From: Pelomonas aquatica | GTDB taxonomy: Bacteria > Pseudomonadota > Gammaproteobacteria > Burkholderiales > Burkholderiaceae_C | Direction of reading: 5' to 3' | Length of the DNA: 64,000 nucleotides | NCBI RefSeq assembly: GCF_026712205.1 | Contig: NZ_JAPPUW010000007.1 | Location: 124,001 to 188,000 of the forward strand | Part shown: positions 24,350 through 32,146 of the stretch, one piece after another | Numbering within the stretch: position 1 is the stretch's first letter | Layout: every line of letters starts with the position of its first letter | Notes under the pieces: model-generated | Told to the model about the DNA's origin: nothing | The model's database searches: none | What the model saw: only the letters and a program-made list of their open reading frames with translations | Program-made: the position numbers and the translations under genes

Positions 24350-26065
24350 ATGTATCAGTACACCGACTTCGACCGCCGCTTCGTCCACGCCCGCGCCGCG
24401 CAGTACCGCGACCAGCTGGAGCGCCACCTCGCCGGCCAGCTCGGCACCGACGACTTCCGCGCACTGCGCCTGCAGAACGGCTGGTACATCCAGCGCCACG
24501 CGCCCATGCTGCGCGTGGCCGTGCCCTATGGCGAGCTGTCGTCGCGCCAGCTGCGCCAGCTGGCGCGCATCGCCCGCGAGTACGACGTCGTCAGCGACGG
24601 CCCGTTCCAGGGCCAGGGCGGCTACGGCCACTTCACGACGCGCCAGAACCTGCAATACAACTGGATCCCGCTCGTGAAGAGCGCCGAGGTCATGGAGCTG
24701 CTGGCCGACGTGGACATGCACGGCATCCAGACCAGCGGCAACTGCATCCGCAACATCACCAGCGACGCCTTCGCCGGCATCGCCCCCGACGAGATCGTCG
24801 ACCCGCGCCCCTACTGCGAGATCCTGCGCCAGTGGAGCACGCTGCACCCCGAGTTCGCCCACCTGCCGCGCAAGTTCAAGATCGCCGTCAGCGGCGCGGC
24901 GGAAGACCGAGCGGCCATCGGCTGGCATGACATCGGCCTGCAGCTGAAGAAGAACGCGGCCGGCGCGGTCGGCTTCCAGGTCTTCGTCGGCGGCGGCATG
25001 GGCCGCACGCCCATCCCGGGCGTGGAGATCAACGGCTTCGTGCCCTGGCAGCAGATCCTCGTCTACATCGAGGCCATCGTGCGCTGCTACAACCTGGCGG
25101 GCCGCCGCGACAACCTCTACAAGGCCCGCATCAAGATCCTCGTCAAGGCCGAGGGCCAGAAGTTCTTCGACGCGGTCAACGAGGAGTTCGCCCGCATCCT
25201 GGCCGACGACCCGGCCGGCCACGAGCAGATCATTCCGCAGTCCGAGCTGGACCGCGTGGCGGCCTGCTTCGTCGATCCCGCCGGTGTGAAGGCCGAAGCG
25301 GCCGTGAAGCTCGATGCCGGCGACGCCGCGTTCGCGCGCTGGCTGCAGCGCAATGTGCACGGACACCGCCTCAGCGGCTACCGCGCCGTCACGCTCAGCC
25401 TCAAGCGCGTCGGCATCCCGCCGGGCGACACCGCCGCCGACGTGATGGACACCGCCGCAGCCCTGGCCGACCGGTTCAGCCACGGCGAGCTGCGCGTGTC
25501 CCACCGCCAGAACCTCGTGCTGCCCTGGGTGCGCGAAGCCGACCTGGCCGAGCTCTTCCAGGCCGCCCGCGCCGCCGGCTTCGCCACCGCCAACGCCGGC
25601 CTGCTGACCGACCAGATCGCCTGCCCCGGCGGCGACTACTGCGCGCTGGCCAACGCCCGCTCGCTGCCGCTGGCCGCGCAGATCGCCGAGCGCTACCAGG
25701 ACGCCGACGAGCTGGAAGACCTCGGCGAGATCGACCTGCACATCAGCGGCTGCATCAACTCCTGCGGCCACCACCACAGCGGCCACATCGGCATCCTCGG
25801 CGTCGACAAGGACGGCGCCGAGTGGTACCAGCTGACGCTCGGCGGCAGCGACGGCTCGACGCTGTCCGGCACGACGACGCCGGGCAAGGTCATCGGCCCG
25901 AGCTTTGCCGCCGACGAGATCGCCGACGCCATCGACGCCGTCATCGAAACCTTCAAGCGCGAGCGCCAAGGCCGCGAGCACTTCATCGACGCCGTGCGCC
26001 GCCTGGGCCTCGACCCGTTCAAGACCGCGGCCAACGCCGTGCGCGTGTCCACCGCCAAAGTATGA
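24350..26065 (+). CDS. cysI: Assimilatory sulfite reductase, hemoprotein (nitrite/sulfite reductase family)
   Basis: This 571-residue enzyme performs the six-electron reduction of sulfite to sulfide. Two ferredoxin-like half domains and two siroheme/4Fe-4S domains are present. The cluster ligands are visible as TDQIACPGGDYCALA and HISGCINSCGHHH, and an earlier siroheme-binding region holds GGYGHFTTRQNLQYNW. It follows the TauE-like gene by two bases. No CysJ flavoprotein gene is in the window, so the FdxA/ferredoxin reductase genes at the operon end may provide electrons (inference). Confidence 0.95.
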   Translation: MYQYTDFDRRFVHARAAQYRDQLERHLAGQLGTDDFRALRLQNGWYIQRHAPMLRVAVPYGELSSRQLRQLARIAREYDVVSDGPFQGQGGYGHFTTRQNLQYNWIPLVKSAEVMELLADVDMHGIQTSGNCIRNITSDAFAGIAPDEIVDPRPYCEILRQWSTLHPEFAHLPRKFKIAVSGAAEDRAAIGWHDIGLQLKKNAAGAVGFQVFVGGGMGRTPIPGVEINGFVPWQQILVYIEAIVRCYNLAGRRDNLYKARIKILVKAEGQKFFDAVNEEFARILADDPAGHEQIIPQSELDRVAACFVDPAGVKAEAAVKLDAGDAAFARWLQRNVHGHRLSGYRAVTLSLKRVGIPPGDTAADVMDTAAALADRFSHGELRVSHRQNLVLPWVREADLAELFQAARAAGFATANAGLLTDQIACPGGDYCALANARSLPLAAQIAERYQDADELEDLGEIDLHISGCINSCGHHHSGHIGILGVDKDGAEWYQLTLGGSDGSTLSGTTTPGKVIGPSFAADEIADAIDAVIETFKRERQGREHFIDAVRRLGLDPFKTAANAVRVSTAKV

Positions 26066-26142
26066 ATACCCCCACGCTCGCTCCGCTCACTGCCCCCCAA
26101 GGGGGCGCCAGTGAGTTCGGGGCGGCCCAGCACTCACTGAGC
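26066..26142. repeat. GC-rich hairpin repeat of the Burkholderiales dispersed type
   Basis: Between cysI and the DUF934 gene lies a segment containing GCTCGCTCCGCTCACTGCCC, then the stem GCCCCC/GGGGGC (26092-26106) flanked by CTCACTG/CAGTGAG arms, then GGGGCGGCCC. I recognise this layout from the intergenic repeat common in Comamonadaceae genomes. It lies in the reading frame of the next gene, so a start at 26062 would add 27 odd residues. Confidence 0.6.
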
Positions 26143-26637
26143 ATGAAGTTCATCAATGCCACCACCTGCCCCTGGCAGCACGCCGTCGGCGAGGACGGCC
26201 CCAAGCCCGATCCCGATCCGGCGCCCCACCGCCTGCTGTCGCTGGAGCAATGGCATGCGGTCAAGGACCACTGGGCCTACGACGTCCAGGTCGCCATCGA
26301 GTTCCCCAACGACGCCGACATCCGCGAGCTGGCGCCCGACCTGCACCGCATCGCCATGGTCGTGCTCGACTTCCCGAAGTGGACCGACGGCCGCGCCTAC
26401 AGCCAAGCCCATCTGCTGCGCATCCGCCTGAAGTTCAAGGGCGCCATCCGCGCCCGCGGCGAGGTGCTGGTGGACATGATGCAGCTGCTGGCCCGCACCG
26501 GCTTCGACGAGGTCGTCATGCGCGGCGACCAGTCCCAGGCCGCCGCGCAGAAGGCGCTGGACCTGTTCAACCCGGTCGGCTTCTACCAGGGCGACGTGGG
26601 CGAGACGCGGCCGTGGTTCCTGAGGAGCGCAGCGTGA
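26143..26637 (+). CDS. DUF934 protein of the sulfite reductase operon
   Basis: This 164-residue protein belongs to the DUF934 family regularly found directly after cysI in proteobacteria and thought to assist sulfite reduction; its biochemical role is unproven. Visible landmarks are AIEFPNDADIRELAPDLHRIAMVVLDFPKWTDGRAYSQA and LRARTGFDEVVMRGDQ-like segments. I start it at 26143 because the preceding in-frame codons from 26062 are a dispersed repeat. The ATG at 26062 overlaps the cysI stop and may be the annotated start elsewhere. Its stop overlaps the cysH GTG. Confidence 0.82.
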   Translation: MKFINATTCPWQHAVGEDGPKPDPDPAPHRLLSLEQWHAVKDHWAYDVQVAIEFPNDADIRELAPDLHRIAMVVLDFPKWTDGRAYSQAHLLRIRLKFKGAIRARGEVLVDMMQLLARTGFDEVVMRGDQSQAAAQKALDLFNPVGFYQGDVGETRPWFLRSAA

Positions 26638-27389
26638 GCGAGGTCAGCAGCCTGCCCTGGGCCGCGACGCCTGCCGTTGGCCACGCCATCGGCCTCTACG
26701 CCAAATGGACGCCGGCGCTGGACGCCAAGATCGAGGCGGCCCTGCAGCGCCTGCGCGACGCCAGCATCGAGCACGGCGACGGCCTCGTGCAGAGCAGCAG
26801 CCTGGGCGTGGAAGACATGGTCGTCACCGACCTGATCTCGCGCACCGGCCTGCCCGTGCACATCTCCACGCTGGACACCGGCAAGCTGCACGCCGAGACG
26901 CTGGGCCTGCTGCCGCAGATCAAGGCCCGCTACGGCTTCGACGTCGAGGTGTTCACGCCGGTGGCCGACGCCGTCATCCAGTTCGTCCGCAAGGAGGGCG
27001 AGGATGCGATGTACAAGAGCATCGAGCTGCGCAAGGCCTGCTGCGGCCTGCGCAAGATGGAGCCTCTGGGCCGCATGCTGAAGGGCCGCAGCGCCTGGAT
27101 CACCGGCCTGCGCCGCGAGCAATCGGGCGCGCGCGGCGACGTGGCGTTTGACGAAGACGACGGCAACGGCCGCCGCAAGATCAGCCCCATCGCCGACTGG
27201 ACCTGGGCCGAGGTCTGGGCCTATGTCGAGAAGTACGCCGTCCCCTACAACCCGCTGCACGACCAGTTCATGCCCAGCATCGGCTGCGCGCCCTGCACCC
27301 GCGCGATCGCCGTGGGCGAGGACTTCCGCGCCGGCCGGTGGTGGTGGGAGGATTCAACGAAGGAATGCGGCCTGCACGCCAAATCATGA
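26634..27389 (+). CDS. cysH: Assimilatory adenylylsulfate (APS/PAPS) reductase
   Basis: This 251-residue enzyme reduces activated sulfate to sulfite with thioredoxin-type electrons. It has the PP-loop-like core (SSSLGVEDMVVTDLI, ISTLDTGKLHAETL), Cys136-Cys137 in KACCGLRK and Cys218/Cys221 in GCAPC. These four are the 4Fe-4S ligands that mark the APS-reducing type. The catalytic Cys245 is in TKECGLH. The GTG start overlaps the DUF934 stop (GTGA). No cysC (APS kinase) is seen, which also fits direct APS reduction. Confidence 0.94.
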   Translation: MSEVSSLPWAATPAVGHAIGLYAKWTPALDAKIEAALQRLRDASIEHGDGLVQSSSLGVEDMVVTDLISRTGLPVHISTLDTGKLHAETLGLLPQIKARYGFDVEVFTPVADAVIQFVRKEGEDAMYKSIELRKACCGLRKMEPLGRMLKGRSAWITGLRREQSGARGDVAFDEDDGNGRRKISPIADWTWAEVWAYVEKYAVPYNPLHDQFMPSIGCAPCTRAIAVGEDFRAGRWWWEDSTKECGLHAKS

Positions 27390-28351
27390 ACGCTGCTGTG
27401 AAACCCGAACAACTCATCGCCGACGTCGACCACGCCCATCTGGATGCGCTGGAGGAGGAAGCCATCTTCATCCTGCGCGAGGTGGCCGCGAGCTTCGAGC
27501 GCCCCGCCCTGCTGTTCTCGGGCGGCAAGGACAGCTGCGTCGTGCTGCGCCTGGCCGAGAAGGCCTTCAAGATGAAGAACGCGGCCCACCCGAGCGGCTA
27601 CTCTGGGGCCCTGCCCTTCCCGCTGGTGCACATCGACACCGGCCACAACTTCCCCGAGGTCATCACCTTCCGTGACCAGCGCGTCGCCGAGATGGGCGAG
27701 CGCCTCGTCGTCGGTCATCTGGAAGACAGCATGGCCCGCGGCACCATCCGCCTGGCCCACCCGCTGGAAAGCCGCAACGGCCACCAGACGGTGACGCTGC
27801 TGGAGACCATCGAGGAGCACAAGTTCGACTGCCTGATCGGCGGCGCCCGCCGCGACGAGGAGAAGGCGCGCGCCAAGGAGCGCATCTTCAGCCACCGCGA
27901 CAGCTTCGGCCAGTGGCAGCCCAAGGAGCAGCGCCCCGAGCTGTGGACGCTGTTCAACACGCGCATCCGCCCGGGCGAGCATTTCCGCTGCTTCCCGATC
28001 AGCAACTGGACCGAGCTGGACGTCTGGCTCTACATCGCCCGCGAGAACATCCCGCTGCCGCAGATGTACTTCGCGCACCAGCGCCAGGTCATCCGCCGCA
28101 AGGGCCTGCTGGTGCCGCTGACCGACGTGACGCCGCCCGAGGCCGGCGAGACGGTCGAGACCGCGACCGTGCGCTTCCGCACGGTGGGTGACATGACCTG
28201 CACCTGCCCGGTCGAGAGCCCCGCCGCCAACGCGAGCGAGGTCGTGGCCGAGACGCTGACCGTCACCGTCAGCGAGCGCGGCGCCACCCGCATGGACGAC
28301 CGCACGAGCGAAGCTTCCATGGAGAAGCGCAAGAAGGAAGGGTATTTCTGA
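27386..28351 (+). CDS. cysD: Sulfate adenylyltransferase subunit 2
   Basis: This 321-residue ATP sulfurylase small subunit forms APS from sulfate and ATP together with CysN. The PP-loop is LLFSGGKDSCVVLRLA (about 43-58), and HIDTGHNFPEVITFRD and GGARRDEEKARAKERIFS are typical of CysD. The start overlaps the cysH stop by four bases and the stop shares a base with the cysN start, so the whole sulfur operon is tightly coupled. Confidence 0.96.
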   Translation: MNAAVKPEQLIADVDHAHLDALEEEAIFILREVAASFERPALLFSGGKDSCVVLRLAEKAFKMKNAAHPSGYSGALPFPLVHIDTGHNFPEVITFRDQRVAEMGERLVVGHLEDSMARGTIRLAHPLESRNGHQTVTLLETIEEHKFDCLIGGARRDEEKARAKERIFSHRDSFGQWQPKEQRPELWTLFNTRIRPGEHFRCFPISNWTELDVWLYIARENIPLPQMYFAHQRQVIRRKGLLVPLTDVTPPEAGETVETATVRFRTVGDMTCTCPVESPAANASEVVAETLTVTVSERGATRMDDRTSEASMEKRKKEGYF

Positions 28352-29637
28352 TGAAGGCGCTGCGATTCCTCACCGCCGGCTCCGTCGACGACGGCAAGAG
28401 CACGCTGATCGGCCGCCTGCTGTTCGACGGCCAGGCCATCCTGGCCGACCAGCTCGACACGCTGGAGCGCCGCGCCGCCGGCCGCCCCATCGACCTGAGC
28501 CTGCTGACCGACGGCCTGGAGGCCGAGCGCGAGCAGGGCATCACCATCGACGTGGCCTACCGCTACTTCGCGACCAAGCATCGCAAGTTCATCATTGCCG
28601 ACGCCCCCGGCCATGAGCAGTACACGCGCAATATGGTCACGGCCGCGGCCGGCAGCGATGCGGCCGTCGTGCTGGTCGACATCACCAAGCTGGACCTGAG
28701 CGAGGCCGAAGTCACGCTGCTGCCGCAGACGCGCCGCCACTCGCTGCTGGCCCAGCTGCTGCGCGTGCCCAGCATCGTCTTCGCCATCAACAAGATCGAC
28801 GCGCTGGACGACGCGGGCGCCGGCTTCGCCAAGGTCAAGGCGGCTCTCGACAAGTTCGCCGCCGCCGCCGGCCTGAACGTGGCCGCCACGGTGCCGGTCA
28901 GCGCGCTGCGTGGCGACAACGTGACCCAGCCGCTGGACGCGCCCTGGTGGAGCGGCGAGAGCCTGCTGCAGGTGCTGGAGCGCCTGCCCACCAGCAGCGA
29001 GCGCACCGACGCGCCGCTGTCCCTGCCGGTGCAGTACGTGCAGAAGAACGCCCACCAGAGCGAAGGCACGGGCTTCCAGCCGCGCGTGCTGTGGGGCCGC
29101 ATCGCCCACGGCGCGGTGAAGGCCGGCGACACCATCGAGGTGCTGCCGTCGAAGCAGACGGCCGTCGTCGCCGAGGTGCGACTGGCCGGCGAGACCGTCG
29201 CCAGCGCCGAGGCCGGCGACTCGGCCGGCCTGGTGCTGGACCGCCAGTTGGACGTCAGCCGCGGCGATTGGATCGTCACGCCTGGCTCGGCCGCCGCTGC
29301 CAAGACCTTCCCCGCCACGCTGGCCTGGCTGGACACCGAGCCCGCCAAGCCGGGCCGCAAATACTGGGTGCGCCACGGCAACCGCTGGGTGCAGGCGCGC
29401 ATCTCGGCCATAGCCTCGGTGCTGGACATCAACACGCTGCAGCCGCAGGACGCGCACGAGCTGCCCGTCAACGCCATCGGCCGCGTGCAGATGGAAGTGC
29501 AGCACGAGCTGCCCGTCGAGCCCTTCGCGGACAACCGCGTCGGCGGCGCGCTGATCGTCGTCGACCCCGCCAGCCACCGCACCAGCGGCGCGCTGCTGGT
29601 GGATGTGCAGCCCGCCACCACGGAAGAGGACTGGTGA
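28351..29637 (+). CDS. cysN: Sulfate adenylyltransferase subunit 1, GTPase
   Basis: This 428-residue EF-Tu-like GTPase couples GTP hydrolysis to APS synthesis. Its G motifs are GSVDDGKSTLIGRLL (P-loop at 10-18), DAPGHEQYTRNM (G3) and NKID (G4), followed by two beta-barrel domains. It ends without a CysC kinase domain, so it is not the fused CysNC form. It starts within the cysD stop (TGATG). Confidence 0.96.
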   Translation: MKALRFLTAGSVDDGKSTLIGRLLFDGQAILADQLDTLERRAAGRPIDLSLLTDGLEAEREQGITIDVAYRYFATKHRKFIIADAPGHEQYTRNMVTAAAGSDAAVVLVDITKLDLSEAEVTLLPQTRRHSLLAQLLRVPSIVFAINKIDALDDAGAGFAKVKAALDKFAAAAGLNVAATVPVSALRGDNVTQPLDAPWWSGESLLQVLERLPTSSERTDAPLSLPVQYVQKNAHQSEGTGFQPRVLWGRIAHGAVKAGDTIEVLPSKQTAVVAEVRLAGETVASAEAGDSAGLVLDRQLDVSRGDWIVTPGSAAAAKTFPATLAWLDTEPAKPGRKYWVRHGNRWVQARISAIASVLDINTLQPQDAHELPVNAIGRVQMEVQHELPVEPFADNRVGGALIVVDPASHRTSGALLVDVQPATTEEDW

Positions 29638-30458
29638 TGAGCGGCCGCAAGGATCAGGACACGCAGCCGACCGGCCGCGTGGTCTTCGTCAGCGCCGGCC
29701 CCGGCGCCGCCGACCTGATCACGCTGCGCGGCGCCCGTGCGCTATCGCAGGCCGACGTCGTGCTCGCCGACGCGCTGGCCGACCCGGCCCTGCGCGAACT
29801 CGCGCCCAACGCCAAGTGGATCTCGGTCGGCAAGCGCGGCTTCGAGCATTCGGCCAAGCAGACCGAGATCAACGCACTGCTCGTCAAGGCCGCGCAGGAG
29901 CACGCCCTCGTCGTGCGCCTGAAGGGCGGTGACGCCAGCGTCTTCGGCCGGCTGGAGGAAGAACTGATCGCGCTGGCCGAGGCCGGCATCCCCAGCGAAG
30001 TCGTCCCCGGCGTCACCGCGGCGCTGGCCGCCGCCGCCCAGGCCCAGCGCCCGCTGACCCGCCGCGGGCGCGGGCGCAGCGTGAGCCTGACGACGGCCAT
30101 GACCGAGGCCGGCGAGCTGCGTGCCGCCCAGTCGGCCGATACCGAAGTCTTCTACATGGCCGGCCGCCAGCTCGCCACGCTGGGCCGCCAGCTGCTGGCG
30201 GCCGGCTGGGCGCCCGACACCCCCACGCTGGTCGTCAGCCGCGCCGGCTGCGCCGACGCCATCACCAGCGAGCATGCGCTGGCCGACCTGGCCCACGCCG
30301 CCCTGTTGCACCGCGGCCGGCCCACGGTCGTCACGGTCGGGATCGGCGCAAGCCTTGTCGGAGATCAGGGAAAGCCCCGGCCGGCGTCCAATAAAATCGC
30401 TATTTCGCCCGAAATCTCGTTGATGAAGGCGCCTCTCACTTCCAAGAGCACCCCATGA
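29637..30458 (+). CDS. cobA: Uroporphyrinogen-III C-methyltransferase (siroheme synthesis)
   Basis: This 273-residue tetrapyrrole methylase uses SAM to make precorrin-2, the first step to the siroheme that CysI needs. The SUMT landmarks are [55 protein letters not shown] and EVFYMAG. The N-terminal dehydrogenase/chelatase half of CysG is absent. The last 30 or so residues ([17 protein letters not shown] on) look non-conserved because they run into the fdxA upstream region. The stop overlaps the fdxA start (ATGA). Confidence 0.9.
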   Translation: MSGRKDQDTQPTGRVVFVSAGPGAADLITLRGARALSQADVVLADALADPALRELAPNAKWISVGKRGFEHSAKQTEINALLVKAAQEHALVVRLKGGDASVFGRLEEELIALAEAGIPSEVVPGVTAALAAAAQAQRPLTRRGRGRSVSLTTAMTEAGELRAAQSADTEVFYMAGRQLATLGRQLLAAGWAPDTPTLVVSRAGCADAITSEHALADLAHAALLHRGRPTVVTVGIGASLVGDQGKPRPASNKIAISPEISLMKAPLTSKSTP

Positions 30459-30778
30459 CCCACGTCGTCACCGAATCCTGCATCCGCTGCAAGTACACCG
30501 ACTGCGTCGATGTCTGTCCGGTCGACTGCTTCCGCGAAGGCCCGAATTTCCTGACCATCGACCCCGACGAGTGCATCGACTGCGCCGTCTGCATCCCCGA
30601 GTGCCCGGTCAACGCGATCATGCCGGAGGAGGACGTGCCGGGCGACCAGCAGCACATGATCAAGATCAACGCGGACCTGGCCAAGAAGTGGCCCAGCATC
30701 ACCAAGCGCAAGCCCGCCCTGCCCGACGCCGAGGAGTGGAAGGACAGGACCGGCAAGCTCGACCAGCTGATCCGCTGA
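30455..30778 (+). CDS. fdxA: Ferredoxin FdxA, 7Fe type
   Basis: This 107-residue ferredoxin carries a 3Fe-4S and a 4Fe-4S cluster bound by cysteines at 9, 12, 17, 21 and 25 and at 40, 43, 46 and 50 ([26 protein letters not shown]). The length and the C-terminal extension ([19 protein letters not shown]) match proteobacterial FdxA. It lies between the sulfur operon and a ferredoxin-NADP reductase gene, which suggests an electron chain to sulfite reductase. Confidence 0.96.
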   Translation: MTHVVTESCIRCKYTDCVDVCPVDCFREGPNFLTIDPDECIDCAVCIPECPVNAIMPEEDVPGDQQHMIKINADLAKKWPSITKRKPALPDAEEWKDRTGKLDQLIR

Positions 30779-30804
30779 ACCCCGGCGCGCCAGCGCCGCA
30801 TCGC

Positions 30805-31902
30805 ATGCAAGAACAAGCCTCCCTGCGCGCCGACGCCATCGCGACCGACGCCGTCATCGTCGGCGCCGGGCCGGTCGGCCTCTTCCAGGTCTTCGAGCTC
30901 GGCCTGCTCGAGATCAAGGCCCACATCATCGACAGCCTGGCCTACCCCGGTGGCCAGTGCATCGAGCTCTATCCCGACAAGCCCATCTACGACATCCCGG
31001 CCGTGCCCATGTGCACCGGCAAGGAGCTGACCGACAACCTGCTCAGGCAGATCGAACCCTTCGGCGCGACCTTCCACCTGGGCCAGGAGGTCACCGTCGT
31101 GCAGAAGCTCGCGGATGAGGCCGGGGGCGGCTTCCTCGTCGAGACCAGCAAGGGCACGCAGTTCGTCACCAAGACGGTCTTCATCGCCGGCGGCGTCGGC
31201 AGCTTCCAGCCACGCACGCTGAAGGTCGATGGCATCGAGAAGCACGAGGGCGCGCAGGTCCACTACCGCGTGAAGAGCCCGGCCCAGTTCGCCGGCAAGC
31301 ACCTGCTCATCATCGGCGGCGGCGACTCGGCGCTGGACTGGGCGCTGAACTTCTGCGCCGCCAATGACGACGGCAACCCGCACAAGGCCGAGAGCGTCAT
31401 CCTCGTGCACCGCAGGGACGGCTTCCGCGCCGCGCCGGCCAGCGTGGCCAAGATGAAGGAACTCTGCGACGCGATGGAGATGCAGTTCATCGTCGGCCAG
31501 GCCACCGGCATCGAGGAGGCCGACGGCCAGCTGAGCGGCGTCAAGATCACCGGCAACGACGGCATCACCCGCATCGTGCCCTGCGACCAGGTGCTGGCCT
31601 TCTTCGGCCTCAGCCCCAAGCTCGGCCCCATCGCCGAATGGGGCCTGGCGCTGGAGCGCAAGCAGATCGTCGTCGACACCGAGAAGTTCGAGACCAGCGT
31701 GCCCGGCATCTTCGCCGTCGGCGACGTGAACACCTACCCGGGCAAGAAGAAGCTCATCCTCTCGGGCTTCCACGAGTGCGCACTGGCGGCCTTCGGCGCG
31801 GCGCCCTACGTCTTCCCCGACAAGCGCGTGCACCTGCAGTACACGACGACCAGCCCGAAGCTGCACAAGGTGCTGGGCGTGGAGTCGCCGGTTTTCGACT
31901 GA
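30805..31902 (+). CDS. Ferredoxin--NADP reductase, thioredoxin-reductase-like type
   Basis: This 365-residue flavoenzyme moves electrons between NADPH and ferredoxin. The FAD motif is [18 protein letters not shown], the NADP motif is [17 protein letters not shown] and the C-terminal FAD contact is [18 protein letters not shown]. The CxxC of true thioredoxin reductases is absent from the central domain, which fits this FNR type. It sits 26 bases after fdxA, so the two are probably a redox pair. Confidence 0.93.
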   Translation: MQEQASLRADAIATDAVIVGAGPVGLFQVFELGLLEIKAHIIDSLAYPGGQCIELYPDKPIYDIPAVPMCTGKELTDNLLRQIEPFGATFHLGQEVTVVQKLADEAGGGFLVETSKGTQFVTKTVFIAGGVGSFQPRTLKVDGIEKHEGAQVHYRVKSPAQFAGKHLLIIGGGDSALDWALNFCAANDDGNPHKAESVILVHRRDGFRAAPASVAKMKELCDAMEMQFIVGQATGIEEADGQLSGVKITGNDGITRIVPCDQVLAFFGLSPKLGPIAEWGLALERKQIVVDTEKFETSVPGIFAVGDVNTYPGKKKLILSGFHECALAAFGAAPYVFPDKRVHLQYTTTSPKLHKVLGVESPVFD

Positions 31903-31905
31903 GCC

Positions 31906-31936
31906 TTGCTGGCCCGGCATGGGCCGCGAATAGAAT
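31906..31936 (+). promoter_or_regulatory. Probable promoter of the riboswitch-controlled transcript
   Basis: A -10-like TAGAAT (31931-31936) lies 19 bases after TTGCTG (31906-31911), 30 bases before the TPP aptamer. The spacing is longer than optimal. Confidence 0.4.
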
Positions 31937-31965
31937 CCACTCCACGAGTCACCCTTGAGTGACGC

Positions 31966-32053
31966 GCCTTCGCTAGGGGTGTTGATGGCCTGGCGCCATC
32001 GACTGAGACAGTCCCTTTGAACCTGACTGAGGTAATCCTCGCGCAGGGAAGCA
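31966..32053 (+). ncRNA. TPP (THI-box) riboswitch
   Basis: All conserved blocks of the thiamine pyrophosphate aptamer are present in order: CTTCGCTAGGGGTG, a P3 hairpin (TGATGG...CCATCG), ACTGAGA, CCCTTTGAACCTGA, GGTAATCC-like GGTAATCCTCGCGCAGGGAAG. CTTC (31968) can pair with GAAG (32048) as P1. It precedes the TonB-dependent receptor gene. High TPP should shut that gene off. Confidence 0.95.
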
Positions 32054-32120
32054 GCCGACCCGCCGGGCTCTCTTCCGCTTCTCCCGTCTCCGGGGCCCGT
32101 CGCGTTCTCGTTTGCCGACC

Positions 32121-32146
32121 TGCCATCGCTTCGTACTTCGATGGCA
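32121..32146 (+). promoter_or_regulatory. Hairpin enclosing the start codon of the TPP-controlled receptor gene
   Basis: TGCCATCG (32121-32128) and CGATGGCA (32139-32146) form a perfect 8-bp stem with a 10-base loop. The ATG at 32141 is inside the 3' arm, so folding would block initiation. It may be part of the riboswitch expression platform. Confidence 0.55.
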
